A stretch of DNA of 23,276 bases from Colwellia_A sp041890515 (GTDB lineage Bacteria > Pseudomonadota > Gammaproteobacteria > Enterobacterales > Alteromonadaceae): positions 1 to 23,276 of the forward strand of contig JASDWX010000042.1 in assembly GCA_041890515.1 (NCBI GenBank), written 5' to 3'. The notes beneath the pieces were generated by a model that was given only the letters and a program-made list of their open reading frames with translations, was not told where the DNA came from and made no database searches. The position numbers were made by a program, and so were the translations under genes. Each line of letters opens with the position of its first letter. Within the stretch, counting starts at the first letter, position 1. Shown here piece by piece: positions 1-8,288 of this stretch.

Positions 1-50
1 GATTCCTTTTTGTGCCTTAGAGCCGTAGAAGGAGAGTCGTACATATTGAT

Positions 51-86
51 GAATTGAGATGCATGCTTTATCTCAATTCTTTCTAA
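51..86 (+). terminator. Hairpin, probable terminator of an upstream gene
   Basis: A perfect 10-bp inverted repeat (GAATTGAGAT at 51-60 and ATCTCAATTC at 70-79) with a 9-base loop is followed by a T-rich stretch. It probably ends transcription of a gene left of the window. Bases 1-57 stay open in one frame up to a TGA at 55-57, but the stretch is too short to identify. Confidence 0.45.
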
Positions 87-170
87 AATTTTTTGAGGAA
101 TAGTTTTGTTGTTAATTTCCTTAGAATAGAGAAAAGGATCTCATTTAAGCTATTCATCGAAGGAAATATT

Positions 171-977
171 GTGAATAAGAAAATTACTCTCTCATTAACA
201 CTTGCCGCACTTGTTGTTTTAGCAAGTTGTGCAAAATCTTCAACTGGCCGAAATCAAATTATGCTTATTCCTAGTGCTGATCTCAATAAGATGGGAATAA
301 GTTCATTTGAGCAAATAAAAGAGAAAGAAAAAATCAGCACTGATACAACCGTGAATAATTATGTGCAATGTGTTGCTAAAGCTATTACGGTTAACGTGCC
401 TAAGTCAGCCCATAAAGGTGAATGGGAAGTGGTAGTATTTGACTCTGAACAAGTCAATGCTTTTGCTTTGCCCGGCGGTAAAATTGGTGTTTACACAGGG
501 ATTTTAAAAGTAGCAGAAAATCAAAATCAACTTGGTGCAATTATTGGCCATGAAGTAGGGCATGTTATTGAAAACCACTCGAATGAACGTATGTCCTCTA
601 GTAAAATATCTCAAACAGGCCTCGCTGTTGTAGATACCGCATTGTCAGCTGGAAATGTTGATAATCGTAACCTATGGATGTCAGGCCTAGGCTTAGGTTT
701 ACAATATGGTGTGCTAATGCCTTATGGCCGAACGCACGAAAGTGAAGCTGATATTGTCGGGCAAGACTTAATGGCTAAATCTGGGTTTGACCCATCAGCG
801 GCTATCGATTTATGGCAAAATATGGCTAAACTATCAAACGGTTCTCCGCCAGAATTTATATCTACCCATCCATCAAATAAAACGCGTATTAATCAATTGA
901 CGGTCCACTTGCCGAAATCTCAAAATTTTTATCAAGCGAGTAACGCGCCTACTTGTAAAAAACCAAAGAATATATAG
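171..977 (+). CDS. M48-family zinc metalloprotease, lipoprotein
   Basis: Predicted periplasmic, membrane-tethered zinc endopeptidase of the M48 (BepA/LoiP/YcaL-like) type, a family that handles outer-membrane protein quality control. The GTG at 171 is preferred over an upstream TTG at 93. It has an AAGGA ribosome site just upstream, and it places a lysine-containing signal peptide with the lipobox LASC directly at the N-terminus. The zinc motif HEVGH lies at about residues 127-131. ESEAD follows at about 190-194, its first Glu being the expected third ligand. From this start the protein is 268 residues, normal for single-domain M48 lipoproteins without TPR repeats. The LytTR gene follows after 27 bases and may be co-transcribed. 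The family call is firm; the substrate is unknown. Confidence 0.88.
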   Translation: MNKKITLSLTLAALVVLASCAKSSTGRNQIMLIPSADLNKMGISSFEQIKEKEKISTDTTVNNYVQCVAKAITVNVPKSAHKGEWEVVVFDSEQVNAFALPGGKIGVYTGILKVAENQNQLGAIIGHEVGHVIENHSNERMSSSKISQTGLAVVDTALSAGNVDNRNLWMSGLGLGLQYGVLMPYGRTHESEADIVGQDLMAKSGFDPSAAIDLWQNMAKLSNGSPPEFISTHPSNKTRINQLTVHLPKSQNFYQASNAPTCKKPKNI

Positions 978-1004
978 GTTTACTGAGAAAATGAATTTTA
1001 AAAG

Positions 1005-1892
1005 ATGAAGCTTTGGTTGAAGGATGATTCTGCGTCCAGAAAAGTAGTGTTTCAACGGGCACTACTTTTTTCTACGGTTACCTTATTCGTTTTATTTGTG
1101 TTTCAACCTTTTGGCACGAATAACCATACGATCCCATTCAAATATCTACGACTTTCAGGTTATGGTCTGGTAACTTTTTGCGCGTTATTGTTATCGGGTA
1201 TATTAGAAATCGGGCTAATTCGCCTTAATATTAAAAGCCAATTTCGCTTCTCGATTATTCCTTTTATTTATATAGGCTTAGTGTCTGTGTTTAATCACAG
1301 TTATTTTGTTGTCGCGATTCTTGGGATTTGGCATTGGGAGAATCAATTACTGTTTTTTTTCTATACTTTTGCTATAGGCTCGTTTCCGATTGTTTTTATT
1401 TTCCTTGTTAATAATCACACAAAAAAAACAATGGTCTTGTCACAAGTTATTGGAAGTAAATCTGAAAGTGAAGATGAAAGTGAAATAAAAAATATCAATG
1501 AACGTACAGCTAATCACAAAGCCGTCCCATCTCTGTTATTCACCTTAACAGGCGAGAATAAAGGCGATGAGTTGCAAGTATCGTTATCGGAGATCTTATT
1601 TATAAAATCTGCTGACAATTATTGTGAACTTGCCATTATGAAAGACAACAAGGTTAGTCATAAATTATTACGTTGCTCACTTACTCGCATATTAAAACAA
1701 TTACCAGAACAAACATTAGTGCATCGCTGTCATCGCTCATATGCGGTAAATCTTGCATTAGTTGAACTTAGTACGGGCAATGCAGGTGGATTGAAATTAG
1801 TAATGAAACCTATCGGTATCACTGTTCCAGTCTCCCGTACCTATGTAGATACTATAAAACAAGCCTTGTTGTTAATCCCTGAAGCTTGTTAA
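1005..1892 (+). CDS. Membrane-anchored LytTR-domain transcriptional regulator
   Basis: A 295-residue protein with about four hydrophobic helices in its N-terminal half (roughly residues 17-37, 47-70, 80-101 and 108-135). A charged linker rich in Ser and Glu follows (about 145-170), then a C-terminal LytTR DNA-binding domain (about 190-290). LytTR hallmarks are the ILFIKSADNYCEL strand and VHRCHRSYAVNL, followed by the VPVSRTY segment. There is no receiver domain, so this is not a classical two-component regulator. The fold suggests a membrane protein that senses directly and binds DNA. The ribosome site before ATG 1005 is weak, so expression may depend on coupling with the protease gene upstream. 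The CPBP protease gene follows on the same strand after 120 bases. Target genes are unknown. Confidence 0.82.
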   Translation: MKLWLKDDSASRKVVFQRALLFSTVTLFVLFVFQPFGTNNHTIPFKYLRLSGYGLVTFCALLLSGILEIGLIRLNIKSQFRFSIIPFIYIGLVSVFNHSYFVVAILGIWHWENQLLFFFYTFAIGSFPIVFIFLVNNHTKKTMVLSQVIGSKSESEDESEIKNINERTANHKAVPSLLFTLTGENKGDELQVSLSEILFIKSADNYCELAIMKDNKVSHKLLRCSLTRILKQLPEQTLVHRCHRSYAVNLALVELSTGNAGGLKLVMKPIGITVPVSRTYVDTIKQALLLIPEAC

Positions 1893-2012
1893 CCACCCCT
1901 ATAAATTGTAATCAGTACCTTTGAAGGGAATAACATCCCTAATGGTTCGCCCATCAATTAATTGTTCGTCATGCTTAACTTGAAATTTAAAACTTTAATT
2001 AAGCAGGCATAT

Positions 2013-2840
2013 ATGAATAACAAGATTAAAACACTGATAATGATAAGCACCTTTATATTCTGTCATTATGTGATGAAATATTTCTGGGGAGAAAGTTGGA
2101 GTGAAGCATTATTAGTGATGGATCAGCAATCTTATTTGTTATTAACACCCGCGAGCTATCTATTTAAATATAGCCTCTTAATATTAGCAGCAAGCTTATT
2201 ATTTAGAGATGTGAGTTTACAAGAAATTTTAGGGCTAAAAATAGAGGGCTTTGAACATTACTTTAAAGCGGCTGTAGCTTGTTGTTTACCCATGATATTA
2301 GGTTACGCTTACTTAAGTAACGAACTAAACCTAGCGCTGTCAGGCATCATGGTCGGTTCAGTATATGCAGGTGTGTTCGAAGAAATTCTATTTAGGGCGG
2401 TATTATTTGGCGTTTTATTTCGATATTGCCGCCTAGGTTTTATACCCTCAGCTCTAGTGAGTTCAGTTATCTTTGGTTTGGGACATATATATCAAGGACA
2501 TGATCTTATGTCAGCTTTTGCTGCTTTCGCTATAACTTCTTTAGCCGGTACATGGTTTGCTTGGTTATTTTGTGAATCAGGTTACCGGATCTGGTTTCCA
2601 CTTTGGATGCATATCTTTATGAATGCAGCTTATGGGATATTCAGTATGTCTGGTGGTGCAGCAGGAGATTTAGAAGGTAATATATTTAAGGCTAGCGCAA
2701 TCAGTCTAAGTCTGGTTTACATACATCTTCTTGTTCGACGTGGGAAAAAGCGCGAAATAACCCTTAAGTCATTATGGAAAAATAGATCTGATGAGACTCT
2801 CATTCTTCACCAACAATTCAACGGGCATAAAGGAGATTAG
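2013..2840 (+). CDS. CPBP-family intramembrane metalloprotease (CAAX protease-like)
   Basis: A very hydrophobic protein with all three CPBP (Abi/Rce1) signatures. EEILFR (about residues 123-128 from this start) is the EExxxR motif, FGLGHIYQG is the FxxxH motif, and HIFMNA is the HxxxN motif. The catalytic Glu pair and metal-site His residues are therefore present, and the protein should be an active membrane protease. The frame is open upstream to a TTG at 1962, with another ATG at 1971. ATG 2013 is chosen because it begins with MNNKIK directly before the first membrane helix. The next small gene starts 2 bases after its stop and has its own AAGGAG site, so the two form an operon. Substrate unknown. 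A role in processing membrane peptides or regulators is inference. Confidence 0.85.
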   Translation: MNNKIKTLIMISTFIFCHYVMKYFWGESWSEALLVMDQQSYLLLTPASYLFKYSLLILAASLLFRDVSLQEILGLKIEGFEHYFKAAVACCLPMILGYAYLSNELNLALSGIMVGSVYAGVFEEILFRAVLFGVLFRYCRLGFIPSALVSSVIFGLGHIYQGHDLMSAFAAFAITSLAGTWFAWLFCESGYRIWFPLWMHIFMNAAYGIFSMSGGAAGDLEGNIFKASAISLSLVYIHLLVRRGKKREITLKSLWKNRSDETLILHQQFNGHKGD

Positions 2841-2842
2841 CC

Positions 2843-3090
2843 ATGTTTGAATTATTTTTAGTCTTGATGACACTTTCATCACCGATTTTACTCATAATGT
2901 TTGTACGTAATTATTTTAATTATAAATCAGAGATTAATCAAAAATTATTCGTGCTAAAAAAGACAGTGAGAGCCATACTATTATAGCGACGCAACAAAGG
3001 TTAGATGTACTCGTTGATAGAGTCATCGTACTTGAGAAAATTGTCACCAATCGCAATATTGACTTAAGCCAAGAAATCGCTCAATTATGA
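2843..3090 (+). pseudogene. PspB-like small membrane protein, apparently frameshifted
   Basis: ATG 2843 sits 8 bases after a perfect AAGGAG and just past the CPBP gene. It encodes an N-terminal membrane helix (MFELFLVLMTLSSPILLIMF) and a basic, polar segment, then meets a TAG at 3002-3004 after 53 codons. From 3001 a different frame continues for 29 codons (LDVLVDRVIVLEKIV and on) to TGA 3088-3090. That second stretch looks like the C-terminal coiled coil of PspB-like proteins. Joined, the two parts give about 82 residues with helix-then-coiled-coil order, like phage-shock protein B. A one-base deletion near 2990-3002 (at CAACAAAG) is the simplest reading. Either the gene is broken or the assembly lost a base. 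The family call rests on topology and weak similarity. Confidence 0.5.
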
Positions 3091-3156
3091 CTATTTCAAT
3101 TACTGTATAGATAATATTATTGACTGGGGCTGTTTTTACAGAATATAGACAAAGCC

Positions 3157-3937
3157 TTAATTCACTCTTATTACTGGGTATTGCCACTCGCTGATTATTT
3201 TATCAATCTGACCGTTTACTTTCATTTGATTAATTGAATGGCGTAATTGTTTAATAATCGCAGGTGGCGTATTTATATTACAAGCAAAATAATAGTCTAA
3301 CGGCTTTTATTCAGTTGGTAAACATTTTAAAGATAGCGGGATCTAATTTATTAAATTGAGCTCGATACTTGATCGTATATCCATCCGCTAAAATTAAATC
3401 AATACTTTTACGCTTTGACAATAACATTAATAGCGAATGCGTATTGTTTACGACAAATAGATTGATACCTTCTTTGAAGCCCTTGTTTACTAATAGCTGG
3501 TGAGTAACATCATCACGGATCACAGCTATCATATATTTTTTGGCATCTTCAAATGAATTTATATGTAAGTTTCGTTCTGATAAACCTATAAGGGAAACAT
3601 TACGCTCTGCTATTGTATTGACCCAAATGAACTTATTCTCACGTTCAGCGGTTCTTGCCATTGAATAGATACAGGTGTTTGTTTTGTTTAAAGCCATATG
3701 ATAAGACCTAGCCCATGGGTAAATACTGATGTTAAATGTATACGGCGTGCTAGACAGAGCTGTCGATACTATCTCTGTCGCGAATCCTAATACTTTGGTG
3801 TGTATCTATTTGAAAAGGAGGCAAGTGTTCTGTACAACTTCAATATGAGGTTGAGTATTTATTCCTTTTGAAGTTGACGAAAAAGTTACAATGGCAAATA
3901 TTGCCATTAAATATACGACTGTTTGAATTACTTTCAT
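3157..3937 (-). pseudogene. Decayed periplasmic solute-binding protein (SBP_bac_3-like)
   Basis: Read with frame changes, this strand spells a complete amino-acid-type solute-binding protein of about 255 residues. An N-terminal signal-like segment (MKVIQTVVYLMAIFAIVTF) starts at ATG 3937. TEHLPPFQIDT follows in a second frame, then GFATEIVSTAL and the family-typical YSMARTAERENKFIWV in the first frame (open from 3697). The tail DYYFACNINTPPAI to IISEWQYPVIRVN lies in a third frame ending at TAA 3159-3157. At least three shifts are needed, and probably four: near 3830, near 3800, and one or two between 3302 and 3320. In-frame stops (for example after MFTN at 3311) block the full product. Clear pseudogene. 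Related intact proteins are periplasmic ligand-binding proteins, often without a transporter nearby, as here. Confidence 0.8.
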
Positions 3938-4277
3938 TGTATTTGAATGTTTTTAGATTGATAAATAAAAAGTAAAGTATCAATATCTTTAAAATTATTA
4001 TACCAAGAAGTGATTAGCCTAAAAATGATAGGAACTGCCATGAGAAAATCCTTTATGTTGCTTTTCGAAGGTAAAAGCTAATGCATTGTTAACGACGTTA
4101 CTTACCGTGTTACGCATATTATAAAATTTGGAAATAAAGCATAAATCGAACGATGGAAAACAGCAATGCTTCACTGAATTTTATATATATCAATGTCAAT
4201 TAGGTCATGCCAGCTTTATTTTACTGGAAAATAATAGTTAACTATTATTTTATCGCTTTTTTTTGTAGAAAAATGGC
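3938..4277. other. Gene-poor AT-rich intergenic stretch
   Basis: No convincing gene is visible on either strand. The only clear structure is a perfect 24-base palindrome, AAAATAATAG-TTAA-CTATTATTTT, at 4228-4251. Five bases later comes a run of eight Ts (4257-4264), which could act as a weak plus-strand terminator. The stretch lies between two decayed genes and may itself be eroded sequence. Confidence 0.5.
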
Positions 4278-4310
4278 AAAAAAAAACGTTTACCTGAAAT
4301 CCAGTAAACG
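4278..4310 (-). terminator. Rho-independent terminator (minus strand)
   Basis: On the minus strand CGTTTACTG and CAGGTAAACG form a 9-bp stem with a single bulged base around a 5-base loop (4287-4310). Nine Ts follow directly (A-run 4278-4286 on the plus strand). This is a textbook intrinsic terminator. It lies 55 bases beyond the final stop of the decayed frame at 4365-4660, which supports that frame having once been a gene. Confidence 0.75.
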
Positions 4311-4364
4311 CATTATAAAAACATGAAACACTAAGGGGAAAAACACTATCATATAGTAAGAGCG

Positions 4365-4660
4365 CTAACTGACGTAAAAGTTCAATTCATTTCTCAATGA
4401 GTTCAGATCTATAGTGTGTATTTGTTTGGTAATATTGTTTAACTCATCGCTTTTGACATTATAAATATCACTGAGTCTTTTTAATAAATTCCATTAATTT
4501 TTTTTGTAGGTTTAAGAAATAGGGAGGGTTGAATCAGCAACTTCAATTTGACTAGAACTCACACAGTTGACTTTATTTTTTGATGAAAAACTATTTTACA
4601 TCACTGTAGTAAACATATAGGCAAGATATTAATCACTTTGATTAGCGCTAGTGCTTTCAT
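4365..4660 (-). pseudogene. Remnant of a small secreted or membrane protein gene
   Basis: From ATG 4660 the minus strand reads MKALALIKVINILPICLLQ, which resembles a signal peptide, then stops at TGA. In another frame, read through two TAA codons, come SKNKVNCVSSSQIEVADS and then RLSDIYNVKSDELNNITKQI, NSLRNELNFYVS and a TAG at 4367-4365. The composition of these blocks is protein-like rather than random, and a strong terminator follows 55 bases later. I read this as a short gene of about 95 codons carrying at least one frameshift and two nonsense codons. The family is not recognised. The alternative is chance open stretches in AT-rich DNA. Confidence 0.42.
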
Positions 4661-4703
4661 TACTTAAGGTAGCAGAGGCAAAATGCTGTCGCGCTTATTA
4701 CAT

Positions 4704-4732
4704 AAAAAAAACACCAATAAATAAGAATGGTG
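4704..4732 (-). terminator. Terminator of the nhaC-like gene
   Basis: On the minus strand CACCA and TGGTG pair around an 11-base loop and are followed by eight Ts (A-run 4704-4711 on the plus strand). The stem is short, but the spacing is right: it begins just 5 bases beyond the antiporter stop codon. Confidence 0.55.
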
Positions 4733-4737
4733 GGGGA

Positions 4738-6057
4738 TTATTTAGTGATTCGCCAAAAAGCAATGCTCGCAACCACAAGTAAAATCATTGGATAAAAAGC
4801 GCTTGATACGACTTCTATAGGTGATATTTTCAAAGTAGCACCTAATAGTAAAGCTTGAGCACCATAAGGCAGCAGACCTTGGTTAATACAGGCGTAAATA
4901 TCTAATAAGCTAGCCGAATGAGCAGGGCTCACTTCGCCATCTTCAGCGAGTTCTTTAGCTGTTTCACCTGTGACTATAATCGATACCGTATTGTTTGCTG
5001 TGAAAAAATTACACGTAAAAGCTAAAGTAGCAATGCCCAGACCTGCAGCACGCTTTTTATTATTAGGGTTAAGTTTGCGGGCGAAACCTTCAATTGAATC
5101 AGTTAATGCCGCTAAACCACCTTGTCGCTTAATGAGTTCACTTAAACCACCAATAAATAGCGATAGAATGAAAATATCCTGCATACTGCCAAAACCAGTA
5201 TTTATATCATTTACCCAAGCCGATAATTGATAACCATTGTCGTACATGCCAATTCCTGCAGCGAGAATAATACCGACAATTAACACGAGAAAAACATTTA
5301 TCCCCATAAGTGCTAAAGCTAGAATAACAAGATATGGCACCAAGCCTAATACGTTAATACTTTCAACTTGCTCATGCGGAATGCTCACTCCCATTGAAGC
5401 ATAAATAAGTAAACATAAAAGTGCGGCGGGTACAGCAAATTTAAAATTAACCTTAAACTTGTCTTTCATATGCGCCCCCTGACTTCGAGTAGATGCGATG
5501 GTGGTGTCGGATATTATTGATAAATTATCACCAAAAATTGCACCAGAGATAATACAGCCAGCAACGATTGAAGCATCTAAATCGGCAGATTCTATAAAGC
5601 CTAATGCTACCGGTGCAATTGCGGCAATGGTGCCCATTGACGTTCCCATTGCTGTTGCGAGAAAAGCAGCCACAAGAAACAAGCCGGGAAGCAATAAATA
5701 ATCAGGAAAGAATGACAAACCTAATTGTACGCTAGCATCAACACTACCCGTTGCTTTAGCGACAACTGCGAAAGCACCGGCAAGTAAATAAATGACACAC
5801 ATAGTAATGATGTTTGAATGACCAGCGCCAGAGATGAACTGACTCACTTGATCATTAATACTGTCTTTCCCTAAATATATAGCCACCAAAATAGCTGGAA
5901 TAATGGCAATACTGGCAGGCAGCTGATAAAAAGCGAAATCAACACCTTGCAGGGTAAGCACAATACCAGTGCCAAGGAAAATGCCGAGAAATACACCAAA
6001 AGGTAATAAGCTCAGTAAACGCTTTTCAGGAACAGGGATCACTACAGGAGTACTCAT
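4738..6057 (-). CDS. NhaC-family Na+/H+ antiporter
   Basis: Inner-membrane secondary transporter of the NhaC family, expected to exchange cytoplasmic Na+ for H+. About 439 residues with roughly 11-12 hydrophobic helices. The most diagnostic segment is GAIFGDNLSIISDTTIAST (about residues 170-190), the conserved core of the family. TAMGTSMGTIAAIAPVA and the later NFFTANNTVSIIVTG are also typical. The ATG at 6057 (MSTPVV) is preferred to one at 6075, because an AAAGA site lies upstream and no ribosome site precedes the earlier ATG. Sodium extrusion fits a marine organism. The gene is monocistronic, with a terminator right after it and fklB divergent upstream. Some family members exchange organic substrates (for example malate or arginine), so ion specificity is inferred. 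Confidence 0.85.
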   Translation of the reverse strand: MSTPVVIPVPEKRLLSLLPFGVFLGIFLGTGIVLTLQGVDFAFYQLPASIAIIPAILVAIYLGKDSINDQVSQFISGAGHSNIITMCVIYLLAGAFAVVAKATGSVDASVQLGLSFFPDYLLLPGLFLVAAFLATAMGTSMGTIAAIAPVALGFIESADLDASIVAGCIISGAIFGDNLSIISDTTIASTRSQGAHMKDKFKVNFKFAVPAALLCLLIYASMGVSIPHEQVESINVLGLVPYLVILALALMGINVFLVLIVGIILAAGIGMYDNGYQLSAWVNDINTGFGSMQDIFILSLFIGGLSELIKRQGGLAALTDSIEGFARKLNPNNKKRAAGLGIATLAFTCNFFTANNTVSIIVTGETAKELAEDGEVSPAHSASLLDIYACINQGLLPYGAQALLLGATLKISPIEVVSSAFYPMILLVVASIAFWRITK

Positions 6058-6183
6058 AAAATTTATCTTTAACATTAAGTTAACGCTAGTCTATCGTAAT
6101 CTTTAGTGATAGCAAAACGATAAAGAAATGGTATGCATAACAGGAGATTATATTAAATAACAAAATGTCTTAAATGTAGACTA

Positions 6184-6210
6184 TTGACACGCGTCATTTT
6201 ATGTTAAACT
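6184..6210 (+). promoter_or_regulatory. Possible sigma-70 promoter of fklB
   Basis: A perfect TTGACA (6184-6189) is followed after 15 bases by TAAACT (6205-6210), a 4/6 match to the -10 consensus. The spacer is shorter than ideal. It lies about 70 bases before the fklB start. Confidence 0.35.
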
Positions 6211-6278
6211 TTCGCGAATTTTTTATCCAACCGCCGTTTTGCACAACCATTGTGTAGGTGAAAACATAAGTGAATATC

Positions 6279-6902
6279 ATGTCAGAAAATACATTTGAAA
6301 CTATTGAACAACGTGTAAGTTATGGTGTAGGTCGTCAATTAGGTGATCAATTACGTAATAACCCTTTTAAAGAATTTGACGTTTCTGCAGTACAAGCAGG
6401 TTTGGCTGATGCGATTGCTAACAGCGCAAGTCAAGTATCAGACGAAGATTTAAATGCAGCATTTTCTGTTATCTCTAAAAAAATGGAAGAGTTAGAGCAA
6501 GCAGCAGCTAAAGAAAAGTCAGCGGAAGGCGAAGCGTACTTAGTTGAAAATGCTAAGCGTGATGAAGTAACTGTTACTGAGTCTGGTCTTCAATATGAAG
6601 TATTAGCTACGGGTGAAGGCGAAAAACCAACAGCAGCAAGTACTGTTCGTACGCATTATCACGGTACATTCATTAATGGTGACATTTTTGATAGTTCTGT
6701 AGATCGCGGTCAACCTGCTGAATTTCCAATAGGTGGCGTTATCCCAGGATGGACTGAAGCTTTACAGTTAATGACTGAAGGTTCTAAGTGGCGTTTATAC
6801 GTACCTTACAATTTAGCTTACGGTGAGCAAGGTTCACAAGGTGCGATACCTCCATACTCAACATTGGTATTTGATGTTGAATTATTAGCCATTGTTAGCT
6901 AA
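6279..6902 (+). CDS. fklB: FKBP-type peptidyl-prolyl cis-trans isomerase (FklB/FKBP22)
   Basis: Catalyses cis-trans isomerisation of prolyl bonds during protein folding. The N-terminal part (about 1-95) is the helical dimerisation region of FkpA/FklB-type proteins, with FETIEQRVSYGVGRQLGDQL closely matching E. coli FklB. The C-terminal part (about 105-207) is the FKBP domain, with VRTHYHGTFINGDIFDSS, GVIPGWTEALQLM and LAYGEQGSQGAIPPYSTLVFDVELL. No signal peptide is seen, so it should be cytoplasmic like FklB. ATG 6279 matches the family N-terminus. An in-frame GTG at 6270 has a better-placed AGGTG site, so three extra residues are possible. A strong terminator follows directly. Confidence 0.9.
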   Translation: MSENTFETIEQRVSYGVGRQLGDQLRNNPFKEFDVSAVQAGLADAIANSASQVSDEDLNAAFSVISKKMEELEQAAAKEKSAEGEAYLVENAKRDEVTVTESGLQYEVLATGEGEKPTAASTVRTHYHGTFINGDIFDSSVDRGQPAEFPIGGVIPGWTEALQLMTEGSKWRLYVPYNLAYGEQGSQGAIPPYSTLVFDVELLAIVS

Positions 6903-6911
6903 TTAGTTTTT

Positions 6912-6936
6912 AAAGCCCTCAGTTGAGGGCTTTTTT
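6912..6936 (+). terminator. Rho-independent terminator after fklB
   Basis: AAAGCCCTC at 6912-6920 pairs with GAGGGCTTT at 6925-6933 around a 4-base loop, and the T-run continues to 6936. It starts 10 bases past the fklB stop. Confidence 0.9.
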
Positions 6937-6983
6937 ATATGCACAGAAAATAATACAGCAACATCGTAATAAAGTAGGAATGT

Positions 6984-7406
6984 ATGTTAGAACAAGCACT
7001 CATAACATTATTTAAAGAGTATATTGCTGCATTTGAAAAATATGACATAACTGCAGCACACGCTTGTTACCATTTACCATGTACATTACATACACCTGAT
7101 AAAATTGCTTATTTATCGGATATTGAAAGTTTTAATAAAGAGTTTGAAGAAATATTTATCGTCTTAAAACATGCTAAAACCAAAAAGATAGTATCAACAG
7201 CAGCAAGCTATAATAACTCTGCTCATTCATCTGTTGATATTTGTGTTGATTGGGCATTTATTGATGATAATGATGAAGTCTTTGCTGATTTCACTGCTTT
7301 TTTTCATGTGATTAAAGTAGCTGAACAATTCAAAATTGTCAGTGTTGTTTCACACGACTTAACAAATAGTGTTGAGTTGGCATTTCCGTTAACGCTTGTG
7401 CGTTAA
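6984..7406 (+). CDS. NTF2-like (SnoaL-type) fold protein, function unknown
   Basis: A 140-residue soluble protein with no signal peptide or membrane helix. The pattern is typical of the NTF2-like superfamily: a helical start (LFKEYIAAFEKYDITAAHACYHLPC), a helix-strand middle, and a C-terminal run of beta strands (SVDICVDWAFI, FADFTAFFHVIKV, FKIVSVVSHDL). These are small cone-shaped domains that often bind ligands. AGGAA before the ATG is a good ribosome site. It lies between fklB's terminator and dapB, 37 bases before dapB on the same strand, so co-transcription with dapB is possible. No catalytic residues could be assigned. Confidence 0.6.
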   Translation: MLEQALITLFKEYIAAFEKYDITAAHACYHLPCTLHTPDKIAYLSDIESFNKEFEEIFIVLKHAKTKKIVSTAASYNNSAHSSVDICVDWAFIDDNDEVFADFTAFFHVIKVAEQFKIVSVVSHDLTNSVELAFPLTLVR

Positions 7407-7443
7407 AAAATTAGAACATTAAATAAATTAATAGAGATTAATA

Positions 7444-8247
7444 ATGAAAGTAAAAGTAGCCATTTTAGGATGTAGCGGCCGTATGGGACGCAACTTAATT
7501 CAAGCTGCCGTTGAGCACCAATCTATTGAGCTTGTGGGTGGCAGCGTTCGTGCATCATCATCGTTTGTTCATTTTGATTTAGGCGAATTAGCGGGTATTG
7601 GCGCGATTGGTCAAAAAACTTCTGCAACTTTAAACGACTTACTCGATGCCGATGTATTTATTGATTTTACTTCTATTGAAACCACGTTAGAAAACATCAA
7701 ATGGTGTCAGCAGCACAATAAAGCACTCGTCATCGGTACTACCGGGTTTAGTGACGAACAAGTAAGTATTATTGAAAAAGCAGGAGAGAGCATGCCTGTG
7801 ATTTTAGCGCCAAATACCAGTGTGGGCGTTAATTTAATGTTTAAACTCCTCGAAGTTACCGCAAAAGCAATTGGTGACTATACTGATATAGAAATATTTG
7901 AAGCACACCATCGATTCAAGAAAGATGCGCCATCAGGAACTGCAGTGAAAATGGGGCAGGTGATTGCTGATACGTTAGGTAGAGACTTAAATAAAGTGGC
8001 TGTTTATGGCCGCGAAGGCATTACAGGTGAACGAGACAAAGAAACCATTGGTTTTGCCACTGTGCGTGCTGGTGACATAGTAGGTGAGCATACTGCTTTT
8101 TTTGCTGATATTGGTGAACGGTTAGAAATCACCCATCGAGCAAGTTCAAGAATGACTTTTGCATTAGGTGCGATGAGAGCCGCATTCTGGTTAAGTGAAG
8201 CGGATAATGGCTTTTATGATATGCAAGATGTTTTAGGCTTAAAATAA
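7444..8247 (+). CDS. dapB: 4-hydroxy-tetrahydrodipicolinate reductase
   Basis: Cytoplasmic NAD(P)H-dependent enzyme that reduces HTPA to tetrahydrodipicolinate in the lysine/diaminopimelate pathway. 267 residues, the usual length. The N-terminal Rossmann motif is GCSGRMGRN (9-17). GTTGF (98-102) and APNTSVGVN (122-130) are conserved substrate and cofactor segments. EAHHRFKKDAPSGTA (153-167) contains the catalytic His155 and Lys159, equivalent to E. coli His159 and Lys163. The C-terminal RASSRMTFALGAMRAA block is also typical. The gene lies immediately upstream of carAB, an order shared by many proteobacteria. It is intact, with no anomalies seen. Confidence 0.97.
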   Translation: MKVKVAILGCSGRMGRNLIQAAVEHQSIELVGGSVRASSSFVHFDLGELAGIGAIGQKTSATLNDLLDADVFIDFTSIETTLENIKWCQQHNKALVIGTTGFSDEQVSIIEKAGESMPVILAPNTSVGVNLMFKLLEVTAKAIGDYTDIEIFEAHHRFKKDAPSGTAVKMGQVIADTLGRDLNKVAVYGREGITGERDKETIGFATVRAGDIVGEHTAFFADIGERLEITHRASSRMTFALGAMRAAFWLSEADNGFYDMQDVLGLK

Positions 8248-8260
8248 ACAAATATGAAAG

Positions 8261-8288
8261 AAAACAGTTACTTTTAGCTGTTTTAACT
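8261..8288 (+). terminator. Weak terminator-like hairpin after dapB
   Basis: AAAACAG (8261-8267) pairs with CTGTTTT (8278-8284) around a 10-base loop, 13 bases after the dapB stop. The T-run is short, so termination may be partial. Confidence 0.4.

Noticed and set aside
1924..1939. AGGGA...TCCCT hairpin between the LytTR and CPBP genes
   Set aside because: Only 5 bp and no T-run; too weak to call a terminator or operator.
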